This document shows, piece by piece, positions 41,983 through 51,368 of a stretch of DNA of 64,000 nucleotides. A program made the translations under genes and the position numbers. Origin of the DNA: Microbacterium thalli (lineage in GTDB: Bacteria > Actinomycetota > Actinomycetes > Actinomycetales > Microbacteriaceae). How positions within the stretch are numbered: the first letter of the stretch is position 1; every line of letters begins with the position of its first letter. The notes below the pieces were generated by a model. It saw only the letters and a list, made by a program, of their open reading frames with translations. It had not been told where the DNA came from and made no database searches. Location: the NCBI RefSeq assembly GCF_028737325.1, contig NZ_JAQZCH010000001.1, forward strand, positions 1,284,732 through 1,348,731. Reading direction: 5' to 3'.

Positions 41983-43258
41983 GGCTCGCCCCTCGGTCGG
42001 TGGCGAGCTGCCAGGCATCGGCGAGGTCGCGGTCGGGCGTCAGCGGCGCCACGCGCCACCCGGCGTCGCGGGCGCGCTCGAACACGTCCGCGGTCGTGTC
42101 GGCGGCCCAGAGGATGGGCAGCGCGCTGTGTCCGACGAGAGGCGACAGTGCGGTGATGTCCGCGGGGCTCACGTGCGCGGTGATGACGACGACGGGGCCC
42201 GACACGGTCGTGGAGAAGAACCGCGGGATCAGCGACAGACGGTCCGCGCCGCCGGCGACGACCGTCGCGAGGTCGAGGCCGAGCTGCTCCACCGCGACCG
42301 TGTCGCCCGCCGGGACCGGCGCCCCCAGCGGCATCCCCTCGGTGTCGAGCACGATCACGTCGTAGCCTTCGCGGGCCAGGCGGGCGCTCGCCGACACCGC
42401 GGCCGAGACGGCGACCTCGAACGCGGGGTCCGCGCCGGGCAGCGCCGCGTCGGCCGACCACCGCGTCGCCGCGCGGTCGAGCACGACGGTGGCCTCGGGG
42501 GTCGACTCCTGCTCCTCCTGACGCACCATCAGCTCGTCGTGGTGGGCGCTGGCCCGCCAGTTGATGCGCCGCATCGAGTCGCCGGGCTCGTACGAGCGGG
42601 GGATGAGGTTGTCGGCTCCTTCGCCGAGTTGATGGGTCGCGGTGTGCAGGCTGCCGCCGGCCTCGCCGGGGTACTCGGCCAGGGGTGGCAGCGCGACGAT
42701 CGCCGGGGTGACGGTCACCGACTCGATGCCGCCGACCCGCAGACGGCGGCGGGTGAGGCCGAACGGATCGGTGACGACCAGACCGAACGGGCCGATCTCA
42801 CGGATGCCGCGCCGCACCGCGCGGATGCGGTATGCGAGCCGCATCCGTCCCGCCGACCCCGCCGCGACGACCCCGGTCGCCTCGCCCTCGATGCCCTCGG
42901 GCAATACGTCGGTCCAGCGCGCGAGCGTGCCCGGCAGGCCGGAGCGCGCCGATACGTGCACGGTGACGACGCTCTCGTGTCCGACGGCGGCGACATCGGG
43001 TGCGAACGACCGCGACACCTCGCCGTAGCGGTGCACGAACCACAGCGAGATCCAGGCCACCACGACGGTCGCCAGCAGAAGCACACCGACGTAGACCAGC
43101 TCGGCGACGTTGACGGCATGGGCGAGGACGATGGCGCCCACCCCGAGGACGACGGCGCCGCCGCCGCGCAGCGTCAACGGCCACCCGCGGCGCAGGCGGG
43201 CGCGGAGGCGCGCGGGGCGTGTCGCGACGGCGGAGCGGGCCGGCATGTCGCGCCTCAC
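41969..43258 (-). CDS. DUF58 domain protein
   Basis: A 429-residue protein with two N-terminal membrane helices (about 30-75), a beta-rich middle (VVTVHVSARSGLPG...RRGIREIGPFGLVVTDPFGLTRR), and the DUF58 core RSYEPGDSMRRINWRASAHHDELMVRQEE. A von Willebrand-like C-terminal part follows. DUF58 proteins pair with MoxR ATPases and probably act as their membrane adaptors. GTG 43258 overlaps the MoxR stop as GTGA. ATG 43246 with GAGG upstream is an alternative. Role inferred from the operon. Confidence 0.88.
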   Translation of the reverse strand: MRRDMPARSAVATRPARLRARLRRGWPLTLRGGGAVVLGVGAIVLAHAVNVAELVYVGVLLLATVVVAWISLWFVHRYGEVSRSFAPDVAAVGHESVVTVHVSARSGLPGTLARWTDVLPEGIEGEATGVVAAGSAGRMRLAYRIRAVRRGIREIGPFGLVVTDPFGLTRRRLRVGGIESVTVTPAIVALPPLAEYPGEAGGSLHTATHQLGEGADNLIPRSYEPGDSMRRINWRASAHHDELMVRQEEQESTPEATVVLDRAATRWSADAALPGADPAFEVAVSAAVSASARLAREGYDVIVLDTEGMPLGAPVPAGDTVAVEQLGLDLATVVAGGADRLSLIPRFFSTTVSGPVVVITAHVSPADITALSPLVGHSALPILWAADTTADVFERARDAGWRVAPLTPDRDLADAWQLATDRGASRAGV

Positions 43259-44247
43259 CGCACCGGAAGCGGCACCGGAACCTCGGCCGCGATGGCCGCG
43301 AGGGCCGCGTCGACGACCTCCGTGCCGCTGCGCCCGCGCGCGGCGCCGCTGCTGCGGGCCGGGATGAGGCGGTGGGCGAACACCGGCTGCAGCAGGGCGA
43401 CGAGGTCGTCGGGGATGACGAACGGGCGCCCGTCCAGGGCGGCCCACACCTTCGCGGCGCGCACGAGCTGCAAGGTGGCGCGCGGACTGGCGCCCAGGCG
43501 CAGATCGGGGTGTTCGCGGGTCGCGCGGGCGATCGCGACGGCGTACTCCTCGATCGCGGGCGAGACGTGCAGCCGACGCGCCCACGCGATGAGGTCCTGC
43601 ACGTCGGCGGCCGCGACGACCGGCGCCAACGACGTGAGCGGGTTCACGCTGTCGCGATCGCGCAGCATGCGCGCCTCGGATGCCGCATCGGGGTAACCCA
43701 TCGAGATGCGCATCATGAACCGGTCGCGCTGCGCCTCCGGCAGCGCGTAGGTGCCGTCCATCTCGAGGGGGTTCTGCGTCGCGACGACCAGGAACGGGGC
43801 CGGAAGCGGATGGGTACGCCCGTCGACGGTCACCTGACGTTCCTCCATCGCCTCGAGCAGCGCCGACTGCGTCTTGGGGGAGGACCGGTTGATCTCGTCG
43901 GCGATGACGATGTTGGCGAAGATCGCGCCCTGCTTGAACTCGAACTCGCGGTCGGCCTGGTTGAAGACGCTGACGCCGGTGACATCGCCGGGCAGCAGGT
44001 CGGGCGTGAACTGGATGCGGCGCACCGACGCGTCGACGGTGGCCGCGAGGGCTCGCGCCAGCATCGTCTTACCGACACCGGGCACATCCTCGATGAGCAG
44101 ATGCCCCTCGGCGAGCAGGCACACGAGCGCGGAGCGCACCGCCTCCGGCTTGCCGTCGATGACCCGGGCGATGCTCGCGGAGATGGCGTCGGTCGTGGCC
44201 GCGAACCGATCGGGGCCGAAAGCCGCCCGCGTGCCCTCGTTCGTCAT
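43255..44247 (-). CDS. MoxR-family AAA+ ATPase
   Basis: A 330-residue AAA+ protein. Walker A is EDVPGVGKTMLARAL, Walker B is IVIADEINRSSPKTQSALLEAMEE, sensor 1 is VVATQNPLEMDGTYALPEAQRDRF, and an arginine-containing helical lid lies in GASPRATLQL. MoxR ATPases act as chaperones that assemble or activate partner complexes at the membrane. It is the first gene of the operon with DUF58 and TgpA-like genes. An AGGGGAT site precedes the ATG. Confidence 0.93.
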   Translation of the reverse strand: MTNEGTRAAFGPDRFAATTDAISASIARVIDGKPEAVRSALVCLLAEGHLLIEDVPGVGKTMLARALAATVDASVRRIQFTPDLLPGDVTGVSVFNQADREFEFKQGAIFANIVIADEINRSSPKTQSALLEAMEERQVTVDGRTHPLPAPFLVVATQNPLEMDGTYALPEAQRDRFMMRISMGYPDAASEARMLRDRDSVNPLTSLAPVVAAADVQDLIAWARRLHVSPAIEEYAVAIARATREHPDLRLGASPRATLQLVRAAKVWAALDGRPFVIPDDLVALLQPVFAHRLIPARSSGAARGRSGTEVVDAALAAIAAEVPVPLPVR

Positions 44248-44339
44248 GCGATCCCCTCGTTCCCTGCGCCACGCCGCATCGCGCGCGTCTGCGGCAGAGC
44301 CTAACCGGCCCCGGTGACGGGAGGACTCAGCTTCCGGGT

Positions 44340-44345
44340 TAGACT
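44340..44345 (+). promoter_or_regulatory. -10 hexamer TAGACT of the SRP RNA gene
   Basis: TAGACT ends 6-8 nt before the predicted 5' end of the SRP RNA. Confidence 0.5.
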
Positions 44346-44351
44346 GGTGGC

Positions 44352-44440
44352 AGCTCTCCGCGAGGCGGCATCCAGGCCAACTCCCCCAGGACGGAAACGT
44401 AGCAAGGGTAACCAGGCTCTGCCGGGTTCGCGGAGAGTCT
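44352..44440 (+). ncRNA. ffs: Bacterial small signal recognition particle RNA
   Basis: The distal helix contains the conserved SRP54-binding sequence: CCCCCAGG, then ACG-GAAA-CGT (GNRA tetraloop), AGCAAGGGTAACCAGG. The terminal stem CTCTCCGCGA pairs with TCGCGGAGAG at the far end. No Alu domain is present, so this is the short (4.5S-type) form, which binds Ffh for co-translational membrane targeting. The U-rich run TTAATTTT follows the closing helix, so the RNA helix probably also serves as its terminator. Confidence 0.93.
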
Positions 44441-44524
44441 TAATTTTCCCCACCGACGTGGCCTGCGGCATCCGCCGCCACGATCCGCGGGGATTTTCCC
44501 GGCTCGTGGTCAGGCCTCTCCTCT

Positions 44525-44530
44525 TAGGCT
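44525..44530 (+). promoter_or_regulatory. -10 hexamer TAGGCT, leaderless start of pta
   Basis: TAGGCT with a 6-nt gap (GAACCC) to GTG 44537. Confidence 0.55.
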
Positions 44531-44536
44531 GAACCC

Positions 44537-46654
44537 GTGGCTCAGAGCATCTACATCACATCCGCAGAAGGCCATTCCGCGAAGTCGATCATCGCGCTGG
44601 GGGTGCTCGAGGCCTTCAGTCGCGTCGCGCCACGCGTCGGCGTCTTCCGGCCGATCGCGCGATCCACCGACGAACGCGACTATGTGCTCGAGATGCTGCT
44701 CGACCACGACGGCGTCGACCTCGCCTACGACGACTGCATCGGCGTCACCTACGACGACATGCGCAGCGACCCGGATGCCGCGCTCTCGCGCATCGTCGAG
44801 CGCTACAAGGCCGTCGAGGCGCAGTGCGACGCCGTCGTCATCATGGGCAGCGACTACACCGACGTCGGGTCGCCGGCCGAACTGGGCTACAACGGCCGCA
44901 TCGCCGTGAACCTCGGTGCTCCCGTGCTGCTCGTGCTCGGCGGTCGCGCCGGGCAGGGCGGGGGAGAGACGCTCGGCTCGTCGGCCGCGCGCACGCCCGA
45001 CGAGATGGGCCAGATCGCCTCGCTCGCCGTCGCCGAACTGCGCGGCGACCGGGCCGAGCTGTTCGCCGTCGTGGCGAACCGTGCCGACGGCGACCGCCTC
45101 GACGAGATCATCGCCGCCGTCCGTCGCACCGTCCCCCAGGACGTCCCGGTGTGGGCGGTGCCCGAAGACCGGTTCCTCGTGTCGCCGTCCGTGCGGGGCG
45201 TGCTCGAAGCGGTGCAGGGCAGCCTCGTCAAGGGCGATGCCGACCTGCTCGGCCGCGAGGTGCTCGGGGTCGTCATCGGCGCGATGTCGATGGTCAACGT
45301 GCTGCCGCGCCTGAGCGAGCGCTCGGTGGTGGTCATCCCGGCCGACCGGGCCGAAGTCCTCCTGGCGACGCTGCTCGCGCACGCGTCCGGTACCTTCCCG
45401 ACCCTCTCGGCGATCGTCATCAACGGCGGCTTCCCGTTGCCCGAGTCGGTCGACCGGCTCATCGACGGCGTCGGCGCGACCCTTCCCATCATCGCGACCG
45501 ATCTCGACACGTACGAGACGGCCGCGCGCATCATGAGCACCCGCGGTCGCCTCGCCGCCGACTCCCGTCGGCACTACGACGCCGCTCTCGCCCTGTTCGA
45601 GCGTCACATCGACACGTCCGAGCTGACGCAGGCCCTCGGCCTGGCGCGCTCGACCGTCGTGACGCCGCTGATGTTCGCGTACGGACTCGTCGAGCGGGCC
45701 CGCACCGACCGGCGCCGCATCGTGCTTCCCGAGGCCGACGACGACCGCGTCCTGCACGCGGCATCCATCGTCCTCTCGCGCGGCATCGCCGACATCACCC
45801 TGCTGGGCGAAGAGGTCGAGGTGCGCTCGCGTGCGCTCGAGCTCGGCCTCGACCTGCGCGACGCCGAGATCCTCTCGCCGTTCGACGCCGTGCACGTCGA
45901 CAAGTTCGCCCGCGAGTACGAGCGCCTGCGCGCCCACAAGGGGATGACGTACGGCCAGGCCGCCGATGCCGTCACCGACGTGTCGTACTTCGGCACGCTC
46001 ATGGTGCACCTGGGGCTCGCCGATGGCATGGTCTCGGGCGCCGCCCACACGACGGCCCACACCATCCGCCCGGCGTTCGAGATCATCAAGACCAAGCCGG
46101 GCGTCTCCGTCGTCTCGAGCGTCTTCCTCATGGCGCTCGCCGACCGCGTGCTCGTCTACGGCGACTGCGCCGTCATCCCCGACCCCACGAGCGAGCAGCT
46201 CGCCGACATCGCCGTGTCGTCGGCCGAGACGGCGCGTCAGTTCGGCATCGACCCGCGCGTGGCGATGCTGTCGTACTCGACAGGGGAGTCGGGCTCGGGC
46301 GCCGACGTCGACAAGGTCCGGGCAGCGACGGCACTCGTGCGCGAGCGCGCGCCGGAACTGCTCGTCGAGGGACCGATCCAGTACGACGCGGCCACCGACG
46401 CCGCCGTCGCGGCGAAGAAGATGCCCGGGTCGTCAGTTGCCGGAAAGGCGACGGTGTTCGTCTTCCCCGACCTGAACACGGGAAACAACACCTACAAGGC
46501 CGTGCAGCGCTCGGCGGGCGCGATCGCGATCGGTCCCGTGCTGCAGGGCCTGAACAAGCCCATCAACGACCTTTCGCGCGGAGCGCTCGTCGAAGACATC
46601 GTCAACACGATCGCCATCACCGCGATCCAGGCCCAGGGAGGGGCATCCGCATGA
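44537..46654 (+). CDS. pta: Phosphate acetyltransferase (long form)
   Basis: A 705-residue enzyme converting acetyl-CoA and Pi to acetyl phosphate. The N-terminal P-loop-like domain (ITSAEGHSAKSIIALG) and a central DRTGG-type domain (about 210-330) precede the catalytic PTA domain (about 375-700). That domain shows RRRIVLPEADDDRVLHAA, DGMVSGAAHTTAHTIRPA and FPDLNTGNNTYKAVQR. Length equals the long regulated type. It overlaps ackA by ATGA (46651-46654), giving a tightly coupled pair. Confidence 0.97.
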   Translation: MAQSIYITSAEGHSAKSIIALGVLEAFSRVAPRVGVFRPIARSTDERDYVLEMLLDHDGVDLAYDDCIGVTYDDMRSDPDAALSRIVERYKAVEAQCDAVVIMGSDYTDVGSPAELGYNGRIAVNLGAPVLLVLGGRAGQGGGETLGSSAARTPDEMGQIASLAVAELRGDRAELFAVVANRADGDRLDEIIAAVRRTVPQDVPVWAVPEDRFLVSPSVRGVLEAVQGSLVKGDADLLGREVLGVVIGAMSMVNVLPRLSERSVVVIPADRAEVLLATLLAHASGTFPTLSAIVINGGFPLPESVDRLIDGVGATLPIIATDLDTYETAARIMSTRGRLAADSRRHYDAALALFERHIDTSELTQALGLARSTVVTPLMFAYGLVERARTDRRRIVLPEADDDRVLHAASIVLSRGIADITLLGEEVEVRSRALELGLDLRDAEILSPFDAVHVDKFAREYERLRAHKGMTYGQAADAVTDVSYFGTLMVHLGLADGMVSGAAHTTAHTIRPAFEIIKTKPGVSVVSSVFLMALADRVLVYGDCAVIPDPTSEQLADIAVSSAETARQFGIDPRVAMLSYSTGESGSGADVDKVRAATALVRERAPELLVEGPIQYDAATDAAVAAKKMPGSSVAGKATVFVFPDLNTGNNTYKAVQRSAGAIAIGPVLQGLNKPINDLSRGALVEDIVNTIAITAIQAQGGASA

Positions 46655-47886
46655 GCATCGTGCTCGTCATCAACAGCGGCTCGTCATCGTTCAAGTACCA
46701 GCTGATCGACGCCGCCACCGGGTCTCCGCACGCCTCCGGCCTCGTCGAGCGGATCGGCCAGGAGCAGGGCCGCGTCAAGCACACCGTCTTCTTCTCGGGC
46801 ACCGACACGACCGGAGCGGATGCCGCCGTCGCGGCGACCGACGCGACGTACGAGCGCGAGCTGCCGATCGCCGACCACACGGCCGGGTTCCAGCTGATGC
46901 TCGACGCCTTCGCTGAGAACGGGCCGTCGCTCGAGCGCCTGGCGCCCGTCGCCGTCGGACACCGCGTCGTCCACGGCGGCGCCCGCTTCTTCGAGCCGAC
47001 GCTCATCACGCCCCTGGTCGAGATCAACATCGACGAGCTGTCGGTGCTCGCGCCGCTGCACAACCCCGGGGCGCTCCAGGGCATCCGCGCCGCGAAGGCC
47101 GCCTTCGGCGACCTGCCGCACGTCGCGGTCTTCGACACCGCCTTCCACCAGACGATGCCGCCCGCGGCCTACACGTACGCGATCGACGCCGAGCTCGCCG
47201 AGGCGCACCGGGTGCGCCGCTACGGCTTCCACGGCACCTCCCACAAGTTCGTCTCCGAGGCGGCGGCCGCCCATCTCGGGCGCCCGCTCGCAGACCTGCG
47301 TCAGATCGTCTTCCACCTCGGCAACGGCGCATCGGTCACGGCGATCGACGGCGGGCGCTCGGTCGACACGTCGATGGGTCTGACCCCACTCGAAGGCCTC
47401 GTCATGGGCACGCGCTCGGGCGACCTCGACCCCGCCGTCATCTTCCACCTGGCCCGCCGCGCCGAGATGACCATCCCCGAGCTCGACGACCTGCTCAACA
47501 AGCGCAGCGGCGTGCTCGGCCTCGCGGGCGTCTCGGACATGCGCGACATCGAGGACGGCGTCGAACGCGGCGACGAGAAGGCGACGCTCGCCTTCGAGGT
47601 TTACGCGCACCGGCTGCGCGCGTATGCGGGCGCCTACCTCGCGCAGCTGGGCGGCGTCGACGTCATCTCCTTCACCGCGGGGGTCGGGGAGAACTCGCCG
47701 CTCGTGCGGGCGAGCGCCCTCGCCACGCTCGGCTTCGCCGGCATCGAGATCGACCCGGCGCGCAACGAGCAGCGCGGTCGCGGCATCCGTCGCATCTCGA
47801 CCGACAGCTCGGCCGTGACGGTCCTCGTCGTGCCCACCAACGAGGAGCTCGAGATCGCGCGGCAGACCGTCGCCGTGACCGCCTGA
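46651..47886 (+). CDS. ackA: Acetate kinase
   Basis: A 411-residue ASKHA-fold kinase. Hallmarks are VLVINSGSSSFKYQL at the N-terminus, VGHRVVHGG, VFDTAFHQTMP, RRYGFHGTSHKFVS, IVFHLGNGASVTAI and FTAGVGENS near the C-terminus. It makes ATP from acetyl phosphate and ADP, or the reverse. It is translated with pta through an ATGA overlap; GGGAGGGG precedes the start. The pair runs acetate overflow or acetate uptake. Confidence 0.97.
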   Translation: MSIVLVINSGSSSFKYQLIDAATGSPHASGLVERIGQEQGRVKHTVFFSGTDTTGADAAVAATDATYERELPIADHTAGFQLMLDAFAENGPSLERLAPVAVGHRVVHGGARFFEPTLITPLVEINIDELSVLAPLHNPGALQGIRAAKAAFGDLPHVAVFDTAFHQTMPPAAYTYAIDAELAEAHRVRRYGFHGTSHKFVSEAAAAHLGRPLADLRQIVFHLGNGASVTAIDGGRSVDTSMGLTPLEGLVMGTRSGDLDPAVIFHLARRAEMTIPELDDLLNKRSGVLGLAGVSDMRDIEDGVERGDEKATLAFEVYAHRLRAYAGAYLAQLGGVDVISFTAGVGENSPLVRASALATLGFAGIEIDPARNEQRGRGIRRISTDSSAVTVLVVPTNEELEIARQTVAVTA

Positions 47887-47928
47887 GATCATCCGGCCGT
47901 GTGGCGCGTCGAGCGGCCCGGGGGTGAT

Positions 47929-47934
47929 TACGCT
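47929..47934 (+). promoter_or_regulatory. -10 hexamer TACGCT, leaderless start at 47941
   Basis: TACGCT with a 6-nt gap to GTG 47941. Confidence 0.5.
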
Positions 47935-47940
47935 GGGTCT

Positions 47941-48669
47941 GTGACCGCGGCTCAGCTTCCCGACCTGACCACCTACGACGGCGTGCTGTTCGACCTCGAC
48001 GGGGTTCTCACCCCGACCGCCGAGGTGCACATGCATGCGTGGGAGGCGATGTTCACCGAGCTGTTCACGGCGTGGGGGATCACGCCCGCCTACACCTCCG
48101 ACGACTACTTCCGTCACCTCGACGGCAAGAAGCGGTACGACGGTGTTGCGAGCCTGCTGCGCTCGCGCGACGTCGAGGTGCCGTGGGGCGAGCCCGGCGA
48201 CGACCCCTCCGCCGACACGGTCTGCGGCATCGGCAACCGGAAGAACGCCGTCTTCGAGCGCGTGCTGCGCGCCGAGGGCATCGCCCCGTACCCCGGTTCG
48301 CTCGCCCTCGTCGACAAGCTGCAGGCGGCCGGCATCCCCATCGCCGTCGTGTCGAGCTCGAAGAACGCGCGCGAGGTTCTCGATGTCGCCGGCCTGCTCG
48401 AGCGCTTCCCGGTGGTGATGGACGGCGTGATCGCCGAAGAGCGTCACCTGCCCTCGAAGCCCGCGCCCGACGTCTTCGCCGAAGGCGCGCGCATGCTCGG
48501 CGTCGACCCGGCGCGTTCGGTCGCCATCGAGGACGCGCACTCCGGCGTCGAGTCGGCCGTCGCGGCAGGCTACGCTCTCGTGGTCGGGGTCGATCGCGGT
48601 GCCGGCGCCGACACGCTCCGCGCCCTCGGAGCGAACGTCGTCGTCGACGATCTCGACGCCTTCGTCTGA
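47941..48669 (+). CDS. HAD-superfamily beta-phosphoglucomutase-like enzyme
   Basis: A 242-residue HAD protein. The nucleophile motif is LFDLDGVLTP with D18 and D20. Motif II is VVSSSKNA, the Lys of motif III is in LPSKPAPDVF, and motif IV is IEDAHSGVESA. A helical cap lies between residues about 25 and 105. The phosphomutase-type cap and the GH65 neighbour 75 bp downstream point to beta-phosphoglucomutase: it would convert beta-Glc-1-P from the phosphorylase to Glc-6-P. It keeps an apparently independent promoter from ackA. A sugar phosphatase role is the alternative. Confidence 0.87.
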   Translation: MTAAQLPDLTTYDGVLFDLDGVLTPTAEVHMHAWEAMFTELFTAWGITPAYTSDDYFRHLDGKKRYDGVASLLRSRDVEVPWGEPGDDPSADTVCGIGNRKNAVFERVLRAEGIAPYPGSLALVDKLQAAGIPIAVVSSSKNAREVLDVAGLLERFPVVMDGVIAEERHLPSKPAPDVFAEGARMLGVDPARSVAIEDAHSGVESAVAAGYALVVGVDRGAGADTLRALGANVVVDDLDAFV

Positions 48670-48743
48670 ACCCGAATCACCCGAACTCACCCGCATCCAC
48701 CGGCCACCTCCCGCGGCCGGTCACCGCCCTCTGGAAGGCCGTC

Positions 48744-51326
48744 ATGATCGATCGCGATCGCTTCCCCGTCGACCCCTGGCGACTCGTCGAGACGAGCTTC
48801 TCGGTCGATGACATCGGCGTCACCGAGACCCTCTTCGCCGTCGGCAACGGGTACCTCGGTCTGCGCGGAAACCACCCCGAGGGACGCAACGCGCAGGAGC
48901 ACGGCACCTTCATCAACGGGTTCCACGAGATCTTCCCGATCCGTCACGCCGAGCAGGCGTACGGCTTCGCCGAGGTCGGTCAGACGATCATCAACGCGCC
49001 CGACGCGAAGGTGATGCGCGTCTACGTCGACGACGAGCCGCTGACCCTCGACATCGCGGACGTCCGCGATTACGAGCGCGCGCTCGACATGCGCACGGGT
49101 GTGCTCACGCGCAAGCTGCGCTGGATGACGCCGAGCGGCAAGGAGGTGCAGGTCGACTTCGAGCGCCTCGTGTCGTTCGAAGAGAAGCACCTCGCCATCA
49201 TGCGGCTCACCGTGACCGTGCTCAACGCCGACGCCCCCGTCACCGTCAGCTGCCAGATCGTCAACCGCCAGGACGGCGAGGACGTCTACGGCGGATCCGC
49301 GCCCAACCTGCCGAAGGCCGGTTTCGACCCGCGCAAGACCGAGAAGATCGACGAGCGCGTCCTGCAGCCGCAGGAGTACTGGCAGGACGAGGACGGCCGC
49401 GCGGTGCTGTCGTACAAGGCGTCCAACTCGGGCATGACCGTCGCCGTCGTCGCCGACCACATCGTCGAGACCGAGAACGAGCATTCCGCCCGCCGCCTCG
49501 TCGAGCCCGACATCGCCAAGAACGTCTTCCGTGTGCACGCCAAGCGCGGCGTCCCCATCACGGTGACCAAGCTCGTGAGCTACCAGACCTCGCGCGGCGT
49601 GCCCGCGCGCGAGCTCGTCGACCGCGGGCGCCGCATGCTCGACCGCGTGCGCGACGAGGGCGTCGACACGCAGTTCGAGCGCCAGGCGGCGTGGTGCGCG
49701 GACTTCTGGCGTCGCTCCGACGTCCGTATCGGCGGCCACGACGACCTGCAGCAGGCGACCCGCTGGTGCCTGTTCCAGCTCGCGCAGGCCGCCGCGCGCG
49801 CGGACGGCCAGGGCGTGCCGGCGAAGGGCGTGTCGGGGTCGGGGTACAGCGGCCACTACTTCTGGGACACCGAGGTCTACGTCCTGCCGTTCCTCGCGTA
49901 CACGACGCCGCTGTGGGCCCGGAACGCGCTGCGCATGCGCTACCTCATGCTTCCCGCTGCGCGGCGCCGCGCCCGTCAGCTGAACGAGGCGGGCGCCCTC
50001 TTCCCGTGGCGCACCATCAACGGCGAGGAGGCGTCGGCGTATTACGCCGCCGGAACCGCGCAGTACCACATCAACGCCGACGTCAGCTTCGCGCTGGCCA
50101 AGTACGTCCGGACGACCGGCGACACCGACTTCCTGTATCGCGAGGGGGTCGACATCGCCGTCGAGACGGCGCGGCTGTGGTCGACGCTGGGCTTCTGGCG
50201 CTCCGGCGACACCGGCGACGACGAGTCGTTCCACATCCACGGTGTCACCGGCCCCGACGAGTACACGACCGTCGTCAACGACAACCTCTTCACCAACGTG
50301 ATGGCCCGCTTCAACCTGCGGTTCGCGGCGCGCACCGTGCGCGACATGGCCGACGAGGCGCCGGAGGCCTACCGCGCGCTCGTCGACCGGCTCGAGCTCG
50401 ACCCCGGCGAGGCCGACGCGTGGGAGCGTGCGGCCGAGGCCATGCGCATCCCGTTCAGCGAATCGCTCGGCATCCACCCCCAGGACGCGGTCTTCCTCGA
50501 CCGCGAGGTGTGGGACCTCGAGAACACCCCCGAGAGCCAGCGGCCGCTGCTGCTGCACTTCCACCCGCTCGTGATCTACCGCTACCAGGTGCTCAAGCAG
50601 GCGGACGTCGTGCTGGCGCTCTTCCTGCAGGGCAACCACTTCACCGACGCCGAGAAGCTGGCCGACTTCGAGTACTACGACCCGCTGACCACGGGCGACT
50701 CGACGCTGTCGGGGGTCGTGCAGTCGATCCTCGCAGCGGAAGTCGGGTACCAGGACCTGGCGCTGGAGTACTTCCTCGAGTCGATCTACGTCGACCTCGG
50801 CGACCTCCACAGCAACGCCGCCGACGGCGTGCATGTCGCATCCGCCGGCGGTGTGTGGACGTCGCTCGTGTCGGGCTTCGGCGGCATGCGCGACCACTAC
50901 GGCGAGCTGAGCTTCGACCCGCGGCTGCCGCGGGATTGGCCGTCGCTCGAGTTCACGCTGCACTGGCGCGGCACGCGGCTGGATGTCACCGTGACGGCCA
51001 ACGCGCTGACGGTCGACGCCGGCCCGGGCGAGGCCGTGGACTTCTCGGTGCGGGGGCGCGATGTGCGGGTGGCCGGCGGCGAGTCCGTCACCATCCCGCT
51101 CGCCGGTCAGGGGCCGTTGCTCACGGGACGGCCGTCGCTGCGCCAGGTCGCCGAATCGCGCCGCGAGGACGGATCGCTGCTGGGCGCCTCCGTTCCGGTC
51201 GCGACGGTCACCACGTCGATCCCGACGGTGACGGGTACCGTCCCGACGATCACCGGCGAGATCCCCGTCGTGACCGACTACGAGCAGAACTTCACCGAGC
51301 AGGTACGGACGGGCCTCGACGCCTGA
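48744..51326 (+). CDS. Glycoside hydrolase family 65 disaccharide phosphorylase
   Basis: An 860-residue GH65 enzyme. It has an N-terminal beta-sandwich (LFAVGNGYLGLRGN), a linker, an (alpha/alpha)6 catalytic barrel, and a C-terminal sheet. E506 in HGVTGPDEY is the expected general acid. The following VNDNLFTN and SGSGYSGHYFWDTEVY are family motifs. GH65 enzymes phosphorolyse maltose, trehalose, kojibiose or nigerose, releasing beta-Glc-1-P, which fits the HAD mutase next door. The specificity loop cannot be assigned. The last 50 residues are a Thr/Val/Pro repeat tail not expected in the family. GGAAGG precedes the ATG. Confidence 0.92.
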   Translation: MIDRDRFPVDPWRLVETSFSVDDIGVTETLFAVGNGYLGLRGNHPEGRNAQEHGTFINGFHEIFPIRHAEQAYGFAEVGQTIINAPDAKVMRVYVDDEPLTLDIADVRDYERALDMRTGVLTRKLRWMTPSGKEVQVDFERLVSFEEKHLAIMRLTVTVLNADAPVTVSCQIVNRQDGEDVYGGSAPNLPKAGFDPRKTEKIDERVLQPQEYWQDEDGRAVLSYKASNSGMTVAVVADHIVETENEHSARRLVEPDIAKNVFRVHAKRGVPITVTKLVSYQTSRGVPARELVDRGRRMLDRVRDEGVDTQFERQAAWCADFWRRSDVRIGGHDDLQQATRWCLFQLAQAAARADGQGVPAKGVSGSGYSGHYFWDTEVYVLPFLAYTTPLWARNALRMRYLMLPAARRRARQLNEAGALFPWRTINGEEASAYYAAGTAQYHINADVSFALAKYVRTTGDTDFLYREGVDIAVETARLWSTLGFWRSGDTGDDESFHIHGVTGPDEYTTVVNDNLFTNVMARFNLRFAARTVRDMADEAPEAYRALVDRLELDPGEADAWERAAEAMRIPFSESLGIHPQDAVFLDREVWDLENTPESQRPLLLHFHPLVIYRYQVLKQADVVLALFLQGNHFTDAEKLADFEYYDPLTTGDSTLSGVVQSILAAEVGYQDLALEYFLESIYVDLGDLHSNAADGVHVASAGGVWTSLVSGFGGMRDHYGELSFDPRLPRDWPSLEFTLHWRGTRLDVTVTANALTVDAGPGEAVDFSVRGRDVRVAGGESVTIPLAGQGPLLTGRPSLRQVAESRREDGSLLGASVPVATVTTSIPTVTGTVPTITGEIPVVTDYEQNFTEQVRTGLDA

Positions 51327-51330
51327 GCAT

Positions 51331-51368
51331 CGCCGTGTCCGCGCGCTCAGCGGTGCGTGGACACGGCG
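51331..51368. terminator. Hairpin near the convergent GH65/monooxygenase ends
   Basis: CGCCGTGTCC pairs with GGACACGGCG (10 bp, 18-nt loop). It lies just after the GH65 stop and inside the last codons of the monooxygenase gene. Confidence 0.5.
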
